NCBI GenBank assembly: GCA_038146785.1
Contig: JAYQSI010000017.1
Span: 124,001-188,000 of the forward strand
Origin: VMDJ01 sp038146785
GTDB lineage: Bacteria > Pseudomonadota > Gammaproteobacteria > Chromatiales > Chromatiaceae
DNA length: 64,000 nucleotides
Reading direction: 5' to 3'
Shown: one piece after another, positions 35,922-45,594 of the stretch
Layout of the letters: each line of letters begins with the position of its first letter
How positions within the stretch are numbered: position 1 is the first letter of the stretch
The notes under the pieces: model-generated
Told to the model about the DNA's origin: nothing
The model's input: the letters and a program-made list of their open reading frames with translations, nothing else
The model's database searches: none
Made by a program: the position numbers and the translations under genes

Positions 35922-36530
35922 TAATTGGACTGAAAAACGGAGAACTCATTGGGTGGCGTGTACTCAAAGAGCTCTTTATCTAAAGGCGGATTGCGATACG
36001 CCTCGGTGAAGACAAAGCGTGAGATCTGGCCAAACTTATCGACAAGCTCAAGGCGCTTAAACCGGTTCTCTTCAAACGCAATAAGAATGCGTACGATATC
36101 GCTATCTTCGTTTTTAGGGAGCAACTCCAGCCAGTCGAGCTCTTGGCGATGACCTAAATCAACCACCTTGAATGAGTCTTCAAGTGGCTTATTCGATAGC
36201 AAGATGACTGCAGCAGTATCACGTAATGCCCAACCTTGTGGGTATTGCGTGACTTGCTCGATATCTTCATCGATCATCCAAAGCGTCGAGCCATCAGCAA
36301 TAATCTTACGTGGCTCTGGTAAGACATAATCCCAACGAAACTGCTCTGGACGATTGAGATAAAACTGGCCAAGAAAGATGCCCGTCTTAGCGTTATTGGT
36401 ATCCAGTACCGATTGCTCAAAATTGGCGCGAAAGGTTTTTAGATCTTTAGTGAAGGCATCAAACGCCTCACGACCTGATGCCTGCGCTTGGCTAACAATG
36501 AACCAGTAATAAAAGGATCAGACGTAACAT
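35921..36530 (-). CDS. lolA: Outer-membrane lipoprotein carrier protein LolA, +1 frameshift in the signal peptide
   Basis: Periplasmic carrier for lipoproteins, essential in E. coli. The ATG at 36530 overlaps the ftsK stop (TGATG), and frame 0 reads a signal-peptide start (M-L-R-L-I-L-L-L-L-V-H-C) then TAG at 36494-36492. The mature LolA (S-Q-A-Q-A / S-G-R-E-A-F-D-A-F) lies in the +1 frame and is intact: RANFEQSV, GQFYLNRPEQFRWDY, WMIDEDIEQV. One base must be skipped between about 36518 and 36495; a CTT (36515-36513) lies in that interval. The rejoined protein is about 202 residues, normal for LolA. Confidence 0.85.
36495..36518 (-). other. +1 frameshift interval in lolA
   Basis: The frame must change after the in-frame TGA of the +1 frame and before the TAG of frame 0. 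Possible slips are CTT-T (36515-36512), CTG-G, or GTT-C; the last gives the most hydrophobic signal peptide. The position cannot be fixed from sequence. Confidence 0.7.
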
Positions 36531-38809
36531 CAATCACGAATCGGTGGTGGCGCTAAGACTTCTCGGTTACCGCGATTATCCGGCTCAGTCACGATGCCCA
36601 CGCGCTCCATCTCTTCCACCAGACGAGCGGCACGGTTGTAGCCGATCTTTAAGCGACGCTGTACACCTGAAATAGACGCGCGACGTGATTCGGTCACAAT
36701 CTGAACGGCCTCATCGAATAATGGATCGGCATCTTCGGTATCAACACCTGATGCTTCTGCAGACAAACCTGGAATTGCTTCAGTTGGCTCATTGGTAATC
36801 TCGTCGATATAACGTGGCTCACCGAGAGATTTCACGTACTCAACCACAGCATGCACTTCGTGATCGTCAACAAAAGCACCGTGAGCACGTAATGGAATAC
36901 TCGTGCCCGGTGGCATATACAACATATCACCGTGACCTAAGAGATGTTCTGCACCCATTTGATCAAGAATGGTTCGAGAGTCGATACGCGAGCTCACTTG
37001 GAACGCGATACGAGTCGGCACGTTTGCCTTAATCAAACCGGTAATAACATCAACCGATGGGCGCTGAGTCGCAAGTAGCAAGTGAATACCCGCTGCACGT
37101 GCCTTTTGTGCCAAGCGTGCGATCAGCTCTTCAACTTTTTTACCCACTACCATCATCATGTCAGCAAGCTCATCGATGATGACGACGATATACGGCATGG
37201 TGTTGAGCTCAGGTGGCGGTGGAATCTCACCGGTCACGATATCGGGCTCGCCTTTGTAAAGCGGATCAGTGATTGGCTGCCCTGCTTTCTTGGCATCTTT
37301 AATCTTCTTGTTATAACCCATCACGTTACGCACACCGAGTGCCGCCATGAGTCGATAACGACGCTCCATTTCAGCTACACACCAACGCAATGCGTTTTGT
37401 GCATCTTTCATGTCAGTCACAACGGGCGCTAACAGATGCGGAATACCTTCATACACTGAAAGCTCGAGCATCTTCGGGTCGACCATGATCATGCGCACAT
37501 CTTCAGGCGTTGCTTTGTAAAGCAAGCTGAGAATCATGGTGTTAATCGCGACCGATTTACCAGAGCCTGTCGTACCTGCTATCAGCGCATGTGGCATCTT
37601 TGCCAAGTCAGCCACCACAGGCTCGCCGGCAATATCTTTACCTAGCGATAAAGTCAGCGGCGATTTAGAACTATCGTATTTCTCAGAACGCAGAATCTCG
37701 CTTAAGAACACCATCTCACGGTGCTCATTCGGTATCTCGATACCAATGGTTGGACGTCCCGGAATAACTTCAACCACACGCACAGAGCGCACAGACAATG
37801 CGCGCGCTAAGTCCGTCGATAAATTTGTGACCTTGCTAGCCTTTGTGCCTGGCGCAAGATTCAATTCATACAAAGCAACGACAGGACCTGGATGCACTGT
37901 CTCAACAGTCGCTTCGACATTAAAGTCAGCGAGCTTGCGCTCAACCAATCCTGACATCGCACGTAACTCTTCAGGTGAGAGCTTGTGACCACTCGGCTTT
38001 GGTGGATCGAGTAGATCCAATGAAGGCAATCCATCAGTAAAGACAGGATCGATCAAGGTCATCTGACGTTCTTTCTCAACGCGAACGCTTGGCTCAACCG
38101 CTTTTGGCTTCGGTGTTTCAATCACAACCGGCTGCTTACGGTTCTCAACACGCTTTTGCTCTTTGATGCGCACTTCTTTGCGTTGCTGCTTCATCTCGGT
38201 TGCTTTACGTTTTTCGATCAAGCCATCTTTGAGCGTCATTGCCTGATCAAACGCTTTGAGTGAAAAAGCACCTAAACGATCGATAACCAACAACCAAGAA
38301 ATACCTGAGAACAAGGTAAAGCCGATCAAGAATGCTGCCAGCATGCCTAAAGTCGCCCCAGTTGAACTCAAAGCTGAGACGAGAACATCTGAGAATTCAT
38401 GTCCAACAATGCCGCCAGGACCTTCAGGAAGCCCTTTACCACGGTGCATATGTAGTGCAGCGAGTGCTGTTGCGCCAATCAAGGTCAAGATAAAACCACC
38501 CCAACGTGCAACACCCATCATCGGATGAACGGGCTCGGCGTTATTACGATCTCGGAACATCAACCAACCTGCCCAGCCGACCATCAGCGGGAATAGATAG
38601 GCGATCACGCCAACCAGCGTGAATAACACTGAGGCAAACCAAGCACCCGCCGGACCACCCCAGTTCAGCGCTGTTGAGCGCGGACCCACATAGCCCCAAC
38701 TCGGGTCTTCAGCGGAATAGCTGACCAACGACATCATGAAAAAGAGACTGATAGCGAGCAGCAGCAGAAAGCCGCCTTCTTTAACGCGTTTTTGCAGAGA
38801 TTGGTTCAA
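36530..38809 (-). CDS. ftsK: DNA translocase FtsK
   Basis: Divisome-linked dsDNA pump that resolves chromosomes at dif. It has 759 residues, near the compact Pseudomonas-type length. Four membrane spans lie in the first 190 residues. A charged linker, the motor with Walker A GTTGSGKSVAINTM and Walker B VVIIDELADMMM, and a C-terminal gamma winged helix (ISGVQRRLKIGYNRAARLVE) that reads KOPS follow. It is followed by lolA with one-base overlap. Confidence 0.96.
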   Translation of the reverse strand: MNQSLQKRVKEGGFLLLLAISLFFMMSLVSYSAEDPSWGYVGPRSTALNWGGPAGAWFASVLFTLVGVIAYLFPLMVGWAGWLMFRDRNNAEPVHPMMGVARWGGFILTLIGATALAALHMHRGKGLPEGPGGIVGHEFSDVLVSALSSTGATLGMLAAFLIGFTLFSGISWLLVIDRLGAFSLKAFDQAMTLKDGLIEKRKATEMKQQRKEVRIKEQKRVENRKQPVVIETPKPKAVEPSVRVEKERQMTLIDPVFTDGLPSLDLLDPPKPSGHKLSPEELRAMSGLVERKLADFNVEATVETVHPGPVVALYELNLAPGTKASKVTNLSTDLARALSVRSVRVVEVIPGRPTIGIEIPNEHREMVFLSEILRSEKYDSSKSPLTLSLGKDIAGEPVVADLAKMPHALIAGTTGSGKSVAINTMILSLLYKATPEDVRMIMVDPKMLELSVYEGIPHLLAPVVTDMKDAQNALRWCVAEMERRYRLMAALGVRNVMGYNKKIKDAKKAGQPITDPLYKGEPDIVTGEIPPPPELNTMPYIVVIIDELADMMMVVGKKVEELIARLAQKARAAGIHLLLATQRPSVDVITGLIKANVPTRIAFQVSSRIDSRTILDQMGAEHLLGHGDMLYMPPGTSIPLRAHGAFVDDHEVHAVVEYVKSLGEPRYIDEITNEPTEAIPGLSAEASGVDTEDADPLFDEAVQIVTESRRASISGVQRRLKIGYNRAARLVEEMERVGIVTEPDNRGNREVLAPPPIRD

Positions 38810-39036
38810 GCGAATCCCGATAATGTAAAAATTTCAATGAGATAACAGCGAGTGTTAATGCTCACTCAATTATCGCATAGCAGCCCCATAAACTCACCGT
38901 TTGAGTGGCTTTTTTCTCAATTTCCAGACAACCCCAAAAAGGCTCGCTATCAAGGGTTCTTAGCCCTTGTTCTACCCGCCCCTCACTTATAGGATACCGC
39001 CCCAATAAAGAAACATGTTGTTAGGAGATTTCACAC

Positions 39037-39993
39037 ATGAGCGATGCAAAACACTGCGGTTTGTTGATTTTGGGATCGGGACCTGCGGGCTATACCGCGG
39101 CGGTCTACGCGGCTCGTGCAAATCTTAATCCTGTGCTGGTCACTGGCATGGAGCAAGGCGGTCAATTGATGACCACCACCGATGTCGATAACTGGCCGGG
39201 TGATAACAACGGCGTTATGGGTCCAGATCTCATGACTCGTATGCAACAACACGCTGAGCGTTTTGAAACCGAAATCATCTTTGACTACATCTCAGAAGTT
39301 GATTTCAGCGTGCGCCCATTCAAACTTAAAGGTGACAGCGCGCACTACACCGCTGATGCGATCATCATCGCCACAGGTGCTTCTGCGATGTACCTTGGTC
39401 TCGACTCAGAAGAAGCCTTTAAAGGCAAAGGTGTTTCAGCCTGTGCTACTTGTGATGGTTTCTTCTATCGCAATCAGAAAGTGGCTGTTATTGGTGGTGG
39501 TAACACCGCTGTTGAAGAGGCGCTTTACCTATCAAACATTGCCTCTGAAGTGGTTCTGGTCCACCGCCGTGACACCTTCCGCGCAGAAAAGATCTTGCAA
39601 GATCACCTGATGGATAAGGTTAACAACGGCAATATCACGCTAAAGACCAACTGCACGCTTGATGAAGTGTTGGGCGATAAAACCGGCGTGACCGGTATGC
39701 GCATTAAGAGCACCGAAGATGGCTCAACCGAAGATATCGAACTGCAAGGCATCTTTGTTGCGATTGGTCACAAGCCAAACACCGGCATCTTTGAAGGTCA
39801 GCTCGAGATGAATGGCGGCTACATCAAAGTGAAGAGTGGCACCGAAGGTAATGCGACCCAATCATCGGTTGAAGGTGTGTTTGCAGCGGGTGATGTTATG
39901 GATCACATCTACCGTCAAGCAATCACCTCAGCAGGTACCGGCTGCATGGCTGCACTGGATGCTGAACGTTACCTCGACGCTCTCGAGAAATGA
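39037..39993 (+). CDS. trxB: Thioredoxin reductase
   Basis: Flavoenzyme reducing thioredoxin with NADPH. It has 318 residues. FAD-binding GSGPAGYTAAVYAARA is near residue 12, the redox CATCDGFF around residue 136, NADPH-binding GGGNTAVEEAL follows, and the C-terminal GVFAAGDVMDHIYRQ is present. A GGAG ribosome site precedes the ATG. Divergent from ftsK, similar to E. coli where lrp lies between them. Confidence 0.96.
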   Translation: MSDAKHCGLLILGSGPAGYTAAVYAARANLNPVLVTGMEQGGQLMTTTDVDNWPGDNNGVMGPDLMTRMQQHAERFETEIIFDYISEVDFSVRPFKLKGDSAHYTADAIIIATGASAMYLGLDSEEAFKGKGVSACATCDGFFYRNQKVAVIGGGNTAVEEALYLSNIASEVVLVHRRDTFRAEKILQDHLMDKVNNGNITLKTNCTLDEVLGDKTGVTGMRIKSTEDGSTEDIELQGIFVAIGHKPNTGIFEGQLEMNGGYIKVKSGTEGNATQSSVEGVFAAGDVMDHIYRQAITSAGTGCMAALDAERYLDALEK

Positions 39994-40000
39994 TCTGGAC

Positions 40001-40021
40001 GGGCTGCACCTGTTGCAGCCC
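40001..40021 (+). terminator. Hairpin after trxB
   Basis: GGGCTGCA pairs with TGCAGCCC around a 5-base loop, 7 bases after the stop codon. There is no T run, so it may be a weak or Rho-linked end. Confidence 0.4.
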
Positions 40022-40075
40022 TAACACCCCATTCTTTAGCGTTTCTCTCGCACCACCTCACGATACACTCTGTGC

Positions 40076-41221
40076 ATGTCAGCACAGGACGTTCACATCA
40101 TCGCCGAGCTCTCAACCATTCCCGCCGAAGACTGGAATGCGTTGAGTCATGTCGCTGATTACCCTTATCTGCGCCACGAGTTTTTAGTCGCACTTGAGCA
40201 AACCGATTGCTTGGGTGAAAAGTTTGGTTGGTATCCCCAGCATTTGGCGATCTATGACGATGGCAAGCTCGTTGCTGCAGCTCCCATGTATGTCAAAACA
40301 AATTCTTACGGTGAGTTCGTATTTGATTGGTCATGGGCCAGTGCCTATGAGCGACAAGGCAAACGTTATTACCCAAAGCTGATCAGTGGCGCGCCCTACA
40401 CGCCGGCAACTGGACCTAAGCTGCTTGTCGCATCCGGACAAGATGAACAAGCACTGCAGACACAGTTAGCGCATGCCGCTGTTGCACTGGCTAAAGCGCA
40501 AGAATGCTCATCGGTTCACTGGTTATTTACCCCTGAACAAGAAACAAGCCTGCTTACGAGCAACCGATATGAGCGCCGCATTGGTTGCCAGTTCCACTGG
40601 ACCAATGAGGGCTATAAAGACTTTGATCATTACCTCTCGTTCTTTAGCTCATCAAAACGTAAAAACGTCAGAAAAGAGCGTAAAAAAGTCACCGATGCTG
40701 GCTTTACCTTTGAATGGCTGAACGGACATACCGCTACAGAGGCTGACTGGCAGGAATTTCACACGCTTTACGAAGATACCTTCGATAAATACGGTGGCTG
40801 GGCAACCCTATCTCTTGAGTTCTTTCAGCAGATAGCGAAAACCATGCCGGATAACGTTTTGCTCGTTCAAGCAAAGCTCGATGGCAAAGTGATCGCCACG
40901 GCCTTTAACCTGGTAGGTAAAGACACGCTGTATGGACGTCACTGGGGCTGCCATGCGGATTATCACAGTCTGCATTTCGAAGCGTGCTACTACCAAGGTT
41001 TGGAATATTGCATTCAGCATGGCTTAAAACGTTTTGAGCCAGGTGCTCAAGGTGAACATAAGATTGCGCGTGGCTTTTTACCGCAACAGACTGATTCGGC
41101 ACATCTGATGCTCGATCCTGAGTTCGATGCGGCGATCAAAAACTTTCTCAAGCATGAAACCGAGCACATGTTTGAATATATTGATGAGATGCACACCCGC
41201 TCTCCTTTTAAGCAATCATGA
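40076..41221 (+). CDS. GNAT-fold peptidogalycan-type acyltransferase (DUF482 / FemAB-like)
   Basis: A 381-residue soluble protein. Conserved DUF482 stretches include SHVADYPYLRHEFLVALE near the start, APMYVKTNSYGEFVFDWSWA, FFSSSKRKNVRKERKKV, and the C-terminal FEPGAQGEHKIARGF. The family has a double-GNAT fold like the Fem aminoacyl transferases; its substrate is not established. It overlaps aat by four bases, and the aat-bpt pair (N-end-rule enzymes that use aminoacyl-tRNA) makes an aminoacyl-tRNA-related role plausible but unproven. Confidence 0.85.
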   Translation: MSAQDVHIIAELSTIPAEDWNALSHVADYPYLRHEFLVALEQTDCLGEKFGWYPQHLAIYDDGKLVAAAPMYVKTNSYGEFVFDWSWASAYERQGKRYYPKLISGAPYTPATGPKLLVASGQDEQALQTQLAHAAVALAKAQECSSVHWLFTPEQETSLLTSNRYERRIGCQFHWTNEGYKDFDHYLSFFSSSKRKNVRKERKKVTDAGFTFEWLNGHTATEADWQEFHTLYEDTFDKYGGWATLSLEFFQQIAKTMPDNVLLVQAKLDGKVIATAFNLVGKDTLYGRHWGCHADYHSLHFEACYYQGLEYCIQHGLKRFEPGAQGEHKIARGFLPQQTDSAHLMLDPEFDAAIKNFLKHETEHMFEYIDEMHTRSPFKQS

Positions 41222-41934
41222 TCTACTCGCTTGATGGCACATCAACTCGCTCAGCGTTTCCGCATCCAAGCGAAGCTGAGACCGAACCTGATGGTTTACT
41301 GGCCGTTGGTGGTGATCTAACCATTCCACGTCTTATTACCGCGTATCAAAGTGGCATCTTCCCGTGGTACTCCAAAGGCCAACCGATCCTCTGGTGGTCA
41401 CCTAATCCGCGCACTGTGTTTTATCCCGACACGCTGCATGTCTCACGCAGCTTGAGTAAAGAGATCAAACGCTCCGAGTTAACGCTGACAGTCGATAAAG
41501 CCTTCAGTCGCGTGATTAAGGCATGTGCTGAACCACGCGATGAACACGGCACTTGGATACTCCCTGAGATGCAGCGCGCCTATATTGATTTACATCTTGC
41601 GCGGGTAGCGCACTCCTTTGAGCTCTGGCGAGACGATGAATTGGTCGGTGGTCTTTATGGCGTGTCACTGGGTAAAGCGATCTTCGGCGAATCGATGTTT
41701 AGCCGTGTGCCGAATGCATCAAAAATAGTGTTGGTCTTTATTCGACAACTGATGAAAGACCATGGATTCCATTTCTTAGATGCGCAGGTGCATAACCCGC
41801 ATTTGCAATCGATGGGTGCTGAACAAGTCGATCGCGAGCACTTTCTTGAGCAATTAGCCAACGCAACGCCGTTATCAGACACAGGCGATATTTGGAAAAC
41901 ACCGGCCACACAAGTTAACGAGCTAAGCTTATGA
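41218..41934 (+). CDS. aat: Leucyl/phenylalanyl-tRNA-protein transferase
   Basis: Adds Leu or Phe to N-terminal Lys or Arg of proteins, marking them for ClpS-ClpAP. It has 238 residues. The signature blocks are LLAVGGDLTIPRLITAYQ, GIFPWYSKGQPILWWSPNPR and GGLYGVSLGKAIFGESMFS. Overlaps its neighbours by four bases on each side. clpS and clpA, which act on its product, lie 2-4 kb downstream. Confidence 0.96.
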   Translation: MIYSLDGTSTRSAFPHPSEAETEPDGLLAVGGDLTIPRLITAYQSGIFPWYSKGQPILWWSPNPRTVFYPDTLHVSRSLSKEIKRSELTLTVDKAFSRVIKACAEPRDEHGTWILPEMQRAYIDLHLARVAHSFELWRDDELVGGLYGVSLGKAIFGESMFSRVPNASKIVLVFIRQLMKDHGFHFLDAQVHNPHLQSMGAEQVDREHFLEQLANATPLSDTGDIWKTPATQVNELSL

Positions 41935-42665
41935 GTGACAACGGTGATCAGCTGAAGTTGTATTACACGCCGAATCATTCGTGCAGTTACTTTGATGATC
42001 GCGTGGCTCGCACCATAGTGGCAGATCCAGAAGCTGACATATCACCGGAGATCTTCACCCGTCTCTCTCAACTCGGTTTTCGTCGCTCATCCGATCAACT
42101 CTATCGACCCAATTGCGAAGAATGCTCGCAATGTATTTCCGTTCGAATTCCAGTGAATGAGTTCAAACCCAGTCGTCGCTTTCGTCGCGTGCTCAATACC
42201 AATAAGGATCTATCCGTCTCAGTTGTCTCTGATGAGTTTCGTGATGAGCATTACGCGCTGTACCTCGACTACCTTAGATCACGTCATCCCGATGGCAATA
42301 TGAAAGAGATGGATGAAGATGACTATCAGGGTTTTATGCGCACGCAGTGGAGTCGCACCAAATTGATTGAGATCCGTGACAACCAGCAACTACTCGGTGT
42401 GGCGATTACCGATACCTTCAATGATGGTCTCTCCGCCATGTACACCTACTACCGCACGGATCTGCCAAAACGGTCTTTGGGGCACTTTGCGATTCTGCAG
42501 CAGATCGAACTGGCCAAATCCTTAGAACTACCCTACCTCTACCTCGGGTTTTGGATCGAAGACAGCCCTGAGATGCGTTATAAGCTCGATTACCGCCCAA
42601 TTGAGCTGTTTGACGGCCAGCAATGGCATGCACTGGACAAAAACGAGGGTTTAGTCGTCGAGTAA
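41931..42665 (+). CDS. bpt: Aspartate/glutamate leucyltransferase
   Basis: Transfers Leu to N-terminal Asp or Glu, a second N-end-rule branch. It has 244 residues. N-terminal cysteines appear in NHSCSYF and NCEECSQC (ATE_N), followed by SRRFRRVLNTNKDL. The ATE_C part includes YLDYLRSRHPDG and YLYLGFWIEDSPEMRYK. Pairing with aat is typical of Pseudomonas and many marine gammaproteobacteria but not E. coli. Confidence 0.92.
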   Translation: MSDNGDQLKLYYTPNHSCSYFDDRVARTIVADPEADISPEIFTRLSQLGFRRSSDQLYRPNCEECSQCISVRIPVNEFKPSRRFRRVLNTNKDLSVSVVSDEFRDEHYALYLDYLRSRHPDGNMKEMDEDDYQGFMRTQWSRTKLIEIRDNQQLLGVAITDTFNDGLSAMYTYYRTDLPKRSLGHFAILQQIELAKSLELPYLYLGFWIEDSPEMRYKLDYRPIELFDGQQWHALDKNEGLVVE

Positions 42666-42674
42666 CTCATTGTT

Positions 42675-42704
42675 TTAGCCAGTGTATTAAGGTTTTGCTA
42701 TACT
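42675..42704 (+). promoter_or_regulatory. Sigma-70-type promoter of infA
   Basis: TTAGCC at 42675-42680 and TATACT at 42699-42704, spacing 18 bases. A small hairpin (TGCGC-AAGA-GCGCA, 42716-42729) followed by a T run lies between it and the ATG at 42749. Confidence 0.5.
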
Positions 42705-42748
42705 CCGCGCCGACTTGCGCAAGAGCGCACTCTTTTTTGGAAATTTGA

Positions 42749-42967
42749 ATGGCAAAAGAAGACGTAATTGAAATGGACGGCACCGTGGTGGACACGTTGC
42801 CAAATACGATGTTCCGCGTAGAGCTAGAAAACGGCCACGTGGTCACCGCACATATCTCAGGCAAGATGCGTAAGCACTACATCCGCATCCTGACTGGTGA
42901 CAAAGTTAAAGTAGAAATGACGCCATACGACCTAACCAAAGGCCGTATCACTTTCCGCGAGCGTTAA
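42749..42967 (+). CDS. infA: Translation initiation factor IF-1
   Basis: 72-residue OB-fold protein. It starts MAKEDVIEMDGTVVDTLPNT and ends GRITFRER, almost identical in pattern to E. coli IF-1. It is monocistronic and convergent with clpA. Confidence 0.98.
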   Translation: MAKEDVIEMDGTVVDTLPNTMFRVELENGHVVTAHISGKMRKHYIRILTGDKVKVEMTPYDLTKGRITFRER

Positions 42968-42978
42968 TCTTTAACTAA

Positions 42979-43000
42979 CTGACCGGCGCTTTCCGGTCAG
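42979..43000 (+). terminator. Hairpin shared by infA and clpA
   Basis: A perfect 8-bp stem CTGACCGG / CCGGTCAG with a 6-base loop lies between the convergent genes and overlaps the clpA stop region. It has no T run on either side. Confidence 0.5.
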
Positions 43001-45258
43001 TGCACCAACGCACTCTCGATATCGAACGCTAACTCGTCATCCTTCACACGAATACGAACCTTTCCGCCGTTCGCGAGATCACCAAACAACAAATGTTCAG
43101 CTAAAGGCTTCTTGATCTTGTCTTTGATCAATCGTGCCATGGGTCGTGCACCCATCTGCACGTCATAACCATGTTCGGTTAACCAAGCGCGCGCATCTTT
43201 ATTCACTTCAAGATCCACTTTCTTCTCAGCGAGCTGAGTTTCCAGTTCGAAGATGAACTTATCGACAACGCTACCAATCACCTCAGCCTGCAAGGCAGCG
43301 AACTGAATGATGCCGTCTAAACGATTACGGAACTCAGGCGTGAATAGCTTGTTAATCGCTTCCATACCATCGCTGGTGTGATCTTGATCGGTAAAGCCAA
43401 TCGAGCGACGCGCCATATCAGTTGCGCCGGCATTGGTGGTCATGATGATGATCACATTACGGAAGTCAGCTTTACGACCGTTGTTATCAGTCAACGTACC
43501 GTGATCCATCACTTGCAGCAGCAAGTTAAACAGATCCGGATGCGCCTTCTCGATCTCGTCGAGCAATAGAACAGAATGCGGATGCTTGCTGATCTCTTCA
43601 GTGAGCAAACCACCTTGATCAAAACCGACATAACCTGGCGGCGCACCAATTAAACGCGATACCGCATGACGCTCCATGTACTCAGACATATCAAAGCGAA
43701 TCAGCTTCATGCCCATGATGCGCGCTAGCTGACGAGTCACTTCGGTTTTACCCACGCCAGTAGGACCTGCGAATAAGAATGAACCCACAGGCTTCTCATC
43801 TGTACCTAAGCCAGAACGGTTCATCAAGATGGCTGATGACAGTGCATCAATCGCAGGATCTTGTCCGTAAACCACCATCTGCAAGTCACGGCTCAAGTGC
43901 TTCAACGATTCAGTATCCGAGGTAGACACCTTGCGCGGTGGAATACGTGCAATCTTCGCAACGATCGCTTCGATATCCGGCACACCAATGCTTTTCTTAC
44001 GCTTAGATGGCGCTAGCAACTGATTAGCAGCACCCGCTTCATCGATCACATCGATCGCTTTATCTGGCATGTGACGATCGTTGATGTACTTACCCGCAAG
44101 CTCAGCGGCAGAGCGCAAGGCCTTTGCGGTGTACTTCACGTTGTGGTGATCTTCAAAGCGCTCTTTCAAACCCTTCAAGATCAAAATCGTATCTTCTACC
44201 GATGGCTCTTCGACATCGATCTTTTGGAAACGACGGCTTAATGCACGATCCTTTTCAAAGATGCCGCGATATTCTTGATAGGTGGTCGAACCAATACATT
44301 TGAGCTCACCTGATGCCAACATCGGCTTAATCAGATTAGAGGCATCCATCACGCCACCGGAAGCCGCACCTGCGCCTATCATGGTGTGAATCTCATCGAT
44401 GAATAGCACCGCATCAGGTTGACGCTTAAGCTCGGCCAGAATCGCCTTCAAACGCTTCTCAAAGTCACCGCGATATTTGGTACCCGCAACTAAGCTGCCC
44501 AAATCTAACGAGTAGATAACCGCTGGCTGAAGCACCTCAGGCACCTCGCCATCTACGATGCGCTTAGCTAAGCCTTCTGCAATTGCCGTTTTACCCACAC
44601 CTGCTTCACCCACAAGCAAAGGATTATTCTTGCGACGACGACACAGGATTTGAACCGTACGTTCAACTTCAGCTTGGCGACCAATCAACGGATCGATCTT
44701 ACCTGCCGCTGCTCGCTCATTAAGATTGGTTGAGTACTTACCCAACGCTGACTGCGAACGTGATTCACCGTGTTCTTCTGCTTCATCTTCACTCAGTGGC
44801 ACACGCTCACCCATCTCAGACTCGGCCAATTTAGAAATGCCGTGTGAGATGAAATTCACAACATCTAAACGAGAGATGTCGTGTTGATCTAAAAAGTAAA
44901 CAGCTTGGGAATCTTGCTCACTGAAGATAGCAACCAGTACGTTGGCACCCGTTACCTCGTTACTCTCTGATGATTGCACGTGGAAAACCGCACGCTGCAA
45001 CACGCGCTGGAAGCCGAGGGTTGGCTGAGTCTCACGCTCATCCTCTTCAGGGATTAGCGGTGTGCTCTCTTCGATGAACTGGGTGAGCTCGGTACGTAAG
45101 CCGCCCACATCCGCTGCACAAGCATTGAGCACCTGAAGCGCACTGTCGTTATCCAAAAGCGCCAAAAGCAGGTGCTCGACCGTCATAAATTCATGACGAC
45201 GATCACGCGCATCTTGAAACGCTTGATGCAAGGTAACTTCTAATTCTGAGCTGAGCAT
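42997..45258 (-). CDS. clpA: ATP-dependent Clp protease ATP-binding subunit ClpA
   Basis: Unfoldase that feeds substrates to ClpP. It has 753 residues. The N-domain repeat (residues 1-140) binds ClpS. AAA-1 has Walker A GEAGVGKTAIAEGLA (near 215), and AAA-2 has GPTGVGKTEVTRQLA (near 495) and Walker B VLLLDEIEKAH. The clpS gene lies 3 bases upstream, so adaptor and unfoldase are co-expressed. Confidence 0.97.
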   Translation of the reverse strand: MLSSELEVTLHQAFQDARDRRHEFMTVEHLLLALLDNDSALQVLNACAADVGGLRTELTQFIEESTPLIPEEDERETQPTLGFQRVLQRAVFHVQSSESNEVTGANVLVAIFSEQDSQAVYFLDQHDISRLDVVNFISHGISKLAESEMGERVPLSEDEAEEHGESRSQSALGKYSTNLNERAAAGKIDPLIGRQAEVERTVQILCRRRKNNPLLVGEAGVGKTAIAEGLAKRIVDGEVPEVLQPAVIYSLDLGSLVAGTKYRGDFEKRLKAILAELKRQPDAVLFIDEIHTMIGAGAASGGVMDASNLIKPMLASGELKCIGSTTYQEYRGIFEKDRALSRRFQKIDVEEPSVEDTILILKGLKERFEDHHNVKYTAKALRSAAELAGKYINDRHMPDKAIDVIDEAGAANQLLAPSKRKKSIGVPDIEAIVAKIARIPPRKVSTSDTESLKHLSRDLQMVVYGQDPAIDALSSAILMNRSGLGTDEKPVGSFLFAGPTGVGKTEVTRQLARIMGMKLIRFDMSEYMERHAVSRLIGAPPGYVGFDQGGLLTEEISKHPHSVLLLDEIEKAHPDLFNLLLQVMDHGTLTDNNGRKADFRNVIIIMTTNAGATDMARRSIGFTDQDHTSDGMEAINKLFTPEFRNRLDGIIQFAALQAEVIGSVVDKFIFELETQLAEKKVDLEVNKDARAWLTEHGYDVQMGARPMARLIKDKIKKPLAEHLLFGDLANGGKVRIRVKDDELAFDIESALVH

Positions 45259-45261
45259 TAC

Positions 45262-45594
45262 TTATTCTCCATCATCAGCTTCTTCCATTTCACACAATAG
45301 CGGATGCTGATGTTGTCGTGAAAAGGTATTGACCTGTTCAACCTTAGTTTCGGCGACATCTTTAGTATAGACACCACAAACACCCACGCCTTTTGTGTGT
45401 ACATGCAACATGACACGCGTCGCTTGCTCCCGATTCATACGGAAGAACTGCTCAAGTACCAAAATGACGAACTCCATCGGTGTGTAGTCATCATTTAAAA
45501 GCACGACGCGGTAGCGCGGCGGTCGTTTTAATTTGGGACGTGCTGGCGCGACTGCGAGGTCGCCATCATCACGATCTGGATCGTAATCGCTCAT
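45262..45594 (-). CDS. clpS: ClpS adaptor for N-end-rule substrates
   Basis: 110-residue adaptor delivering Leu, Phe, Tyr and Trp N-end substrates to ClpAP. The acidic N-terminal tail is followed by YRVVLLNDDYTPMEFVI and the MLHVHTKGVGVCGVY segment, which form the N-degron pocket. The ATG at 45594 has a GGAAG ribosome site 5 bases before it; a TTG four codons upstream is less likely. Confidence 0.96.
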   Translation of the reverse strand: MSDYDPDRDDGDLAVAPARPKLKRPPRYRVVLLNDDYTPMEFVILVLEQFFRMNREQATRVMLHVHTKGVGVCGVYTKDVAETKVEQVNTFSRQHQHPLLCEMEEADDGE

